Below the pieces are notes generated by a model. It did not search any database and was not told where the DNA came from. It was given only the letters and a program-made list of their open reading frames with translations. This document shows, piece by piece, positions 62,829 to 64,000 of a stretch of DNA of 64,000 bases (position 1 is the first letter of the stretch; each line of letters opens with the position of its first letter). The DNA comes from Ramlibacter montanisoli. GTDB taxonomy: Bacteria > Pseudomonadota > Gammaproteobacteria > Burkholderiales > Burkholderiaceae_C. The position numbers and the translations under genes are program-made. The stretch lies in NCBI RefSeq assembly GCF_013087525.1, contig NZ_JABFCS010000002.1, positions 124,001 to 188,000 of the forward strand. The letters run 5' to 3'.

Positions 62829-63828
62829 TCAGTCTGCCATGAGCAGGTGCAGGCGCGTGGCCTGCGCGGCATTCAGGGCGCCGGACGGCATGCGGCCGGC
62901 GAGCAGTTCCGCGAGCTGCGCCACGGTCTCGCGCGACTGGTGCTCCACCGCCTGCGGCGTGAGCCCGCCGGTGTGTGGCGTGGCGATCACGCGGGGATGC
63001 GCCGCCAGTGCCGGCGAAGGCATCTGGTCCGGTGCGCGGCCCACGTCCATTGCACACCCCGCGAGCCGACCGCTGTCCAGCGCGCGCAGCAGCGCGGCCT
63101 CGTCCACCAGCTCGCCACGCGAGGCATTGACGAAGAAGGCGCCCGGCTTCATGGCGCCGAAGCGCTTCGCGTCCATCAGGTTCTCGTTCTGCGGGACCGC
63201 GGGGGCCAGGCACACCACGTGATCCACCTGCGGCAGCAGTTGCTCCAGGGACAGCTTGGTGAAGGGCGGCGGCACGTCCGCGAAGGGATCCGCCACCAGC
63301 ACGCGCATCCCCAGGGCCTGCGCGATCTCGCACAGCCTGCGGCCGATCGCGCCGTAGCCGATCACGCCTAGCGTGGCGCCGCGCAGTTCATTGCCCATGC
63401 GCACCGCCGGCTGCGCGCCCGTGCGGAACGCATGCACCGAATCACCGATGTCGCGCGCCAGCGCGATCATCGTGCCCAGCACCCACACCCGCCACCGCGT
63501 TGCCGAAGCCGGCGCTGGCGTGCGTGACGAGCACGCCGTGGGCACTCGCCGCGGCAAGGTCGATGTTGCGCGCATCCACCGCGCAGCGCTGGAACACGGC
63601 CAGCCCGGGCAGCGCGGCGAACAGCGTCGCCGGCGCGGCCGCCTGGCGGTCGCTGATGATCACGGCGCAGCCGCGCGCCGCGTCGACCAGCGCCTGGCCC
63701 ACCAGCGGCGCGTCGCTCTCGTTCAGGCGCACGTCGGCAATGCCCTGCAGCTCGGCCAGCGCCGTCGCCCCATAGTAGTTGCGCCGCGCCGTCGCGCCGA
63801 AGGTCAGGAGCACGCGCGGCTTGCGCAT
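62829..63828 (-). CDS. D-2-hydroxyacid dehydrogenase (frame break)
   Basis: This ~333-residue NAD-dependent dehydrogenase shows GVIGYGAIGRRLCEIAQALG (Rossmann loop), MKPGAFFVNASRGELVDEAA with the catalytic Arg, Asp/Glu in the MDVG region, and ATPHTGGLTPQAVEHQ with the catalytic His. The N-terminal ~115 residues (RKPRVLLTFGATARRNYYGA, VLVTHASAGFGNAVA) are in another frame. One base is lost near 63488 before VWVLGTMIALARDIG. The start MRKPRVLL at 63828 overlaps the TRAP stop (TGATG). The substrate is unknown; glyoxylate or hydroxypyruvate are possible. Confidence 0.82.
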
Positions 63829-64000
63829 CACTTGAACATCAGGTTGGGCAGCCACAGCGAGATGGCGGGAATGTAGGTCACCATCGCCAGCACCAGCAGC
63901 ATGGCGCCGAAGAAGGGATAGAGCGCCTGCACCACCGTCTCGATCTTCAGCTTGGCGACCGCGCTGCCCACGAACAGCACGGCGCCCACCGGCGGCGTCA
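63828..64000 (-). CDS. TRAP transporter large permease (DctM), C-terminal end
   Basis: Only the last ~57 codons are in the window, on the minus strand: TPPVGAVLFVGSAVAKLKIE, then ALYPFFGAMLLVLAMVTYIP ending ISLWLPNLMFK. This is the typical C-terminus of DctM/SiaM-type subunits (PVGxxLFV near the last helices). The rest lies to the right of the window. The stop overlaps the dehydrogenase ATG (TGATG), linking solute uptake to the dehydrogenase and lactonase. Confidence 0.8.
   Translation of the reverse strand, partial: TPPVGAVLFVGSAVAKLKIETVVQALYPFFGAMLLVLAMVTYIPAISLWLPNLMFK

Overview
The window is about 69% G+C, densely packed with genes, and rich in orphan tripartite-tricarboxylate (Bug/TctC) binding proteins, ABC and MFS transporters, LysR/GntR regulators and organic-acid enzymes. 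This, with a UraD-AllC fusion and PuuD-type urate hydroxylase, points to a soil or water betaproteobacterium of the Burkholderiales, most like Comamonadaceae (Ramlibacter/Variovorax relatives). The genus is an inference. I see no rRNA, tRNA, CRISPR array, prophage or insertion sequence.

Layout. 1-7 kb: a DUF2339/DUF3999 membrane pair, an extradiol dioxygenase (ygiD), a ypfH-like esterase and small unknowns. 7-13.2 kb: a LysR gene divergent from an operon for a two-subunit indolepyruvate-oxidoreductase-like enzyme, a Bug receptor and a 4-hydroxybenzoyl-CoA-type thioesterase, closed by a terminator. 13.3-17 kb: acyl-CoA dehydrogenase and a hybrid histidine kinase with two receivers. 17-23 kb: a tartrate/glycerate region (isochorismatase-like hydrolase, Bug receptor, ttuC, LysR, ttuD), into which a TIR-like protein gene with a long Pro-Ala-Thr linker is inserted between ttuC and its LysR gene. 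23-31 kb: purine (urate to ureidoglycolate) catabolism: puuD, xdhC, uraH, GntR, puuE, a uraD-allC fusion and an M20 hydrolase. 31-40 kb: an MHS-type MFS carrier and a dipeptide-type ABC operon ending in an M20 peptidase. 40-45 kb: MFS, PEP-mutase/isocitrate-lyase-family enzyme, Bug receptor and M81 peptidase. 45-50 kb: a hydratase divergent from an aapJQMP amino-acid ABC operon. 50-54.7 kb: DJ-1/PfpI protein, four-carbon acid-sugar kinase, pdxA2 and an MFS carrier. 54.7-61.4 kb: an M81 peptidase with a second dipeptide-type ABC operon. 61.5-64 kb: GNAT, SMP-30 lactonase, D-2-hydroxyacid dehydrogenase and the tail of a TRAP permease.

How the genes work together. The theme is uptake and funnelling of small acids, peptides and purines. 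Urate goes through PuuD, UraH, UraD, PuuE and AllC. TtuD (glycerate kinase) lies directly downstream of puuD and can serve both the glyoxylate/glycerate end of allantoin breakdown and tartrate catabolism. Two candidate regulatory circuits can be read from DNA motifs. TGTATACA occurs in front of puuD and between uraH and the GntR gene. A 26-bp LysR-type palindrome lies in front of ttuC, with a second imperfect copy at the start of the LysR gene.

Quality caveat. About two dozen genes carry single-base frame breaks, mostly apparent losses inside G or C runs of five. The pattern fits homopolymer undercalling rather than gene decay, so I annotate these as genes with a likely sequence error and give the approximate position of each break.
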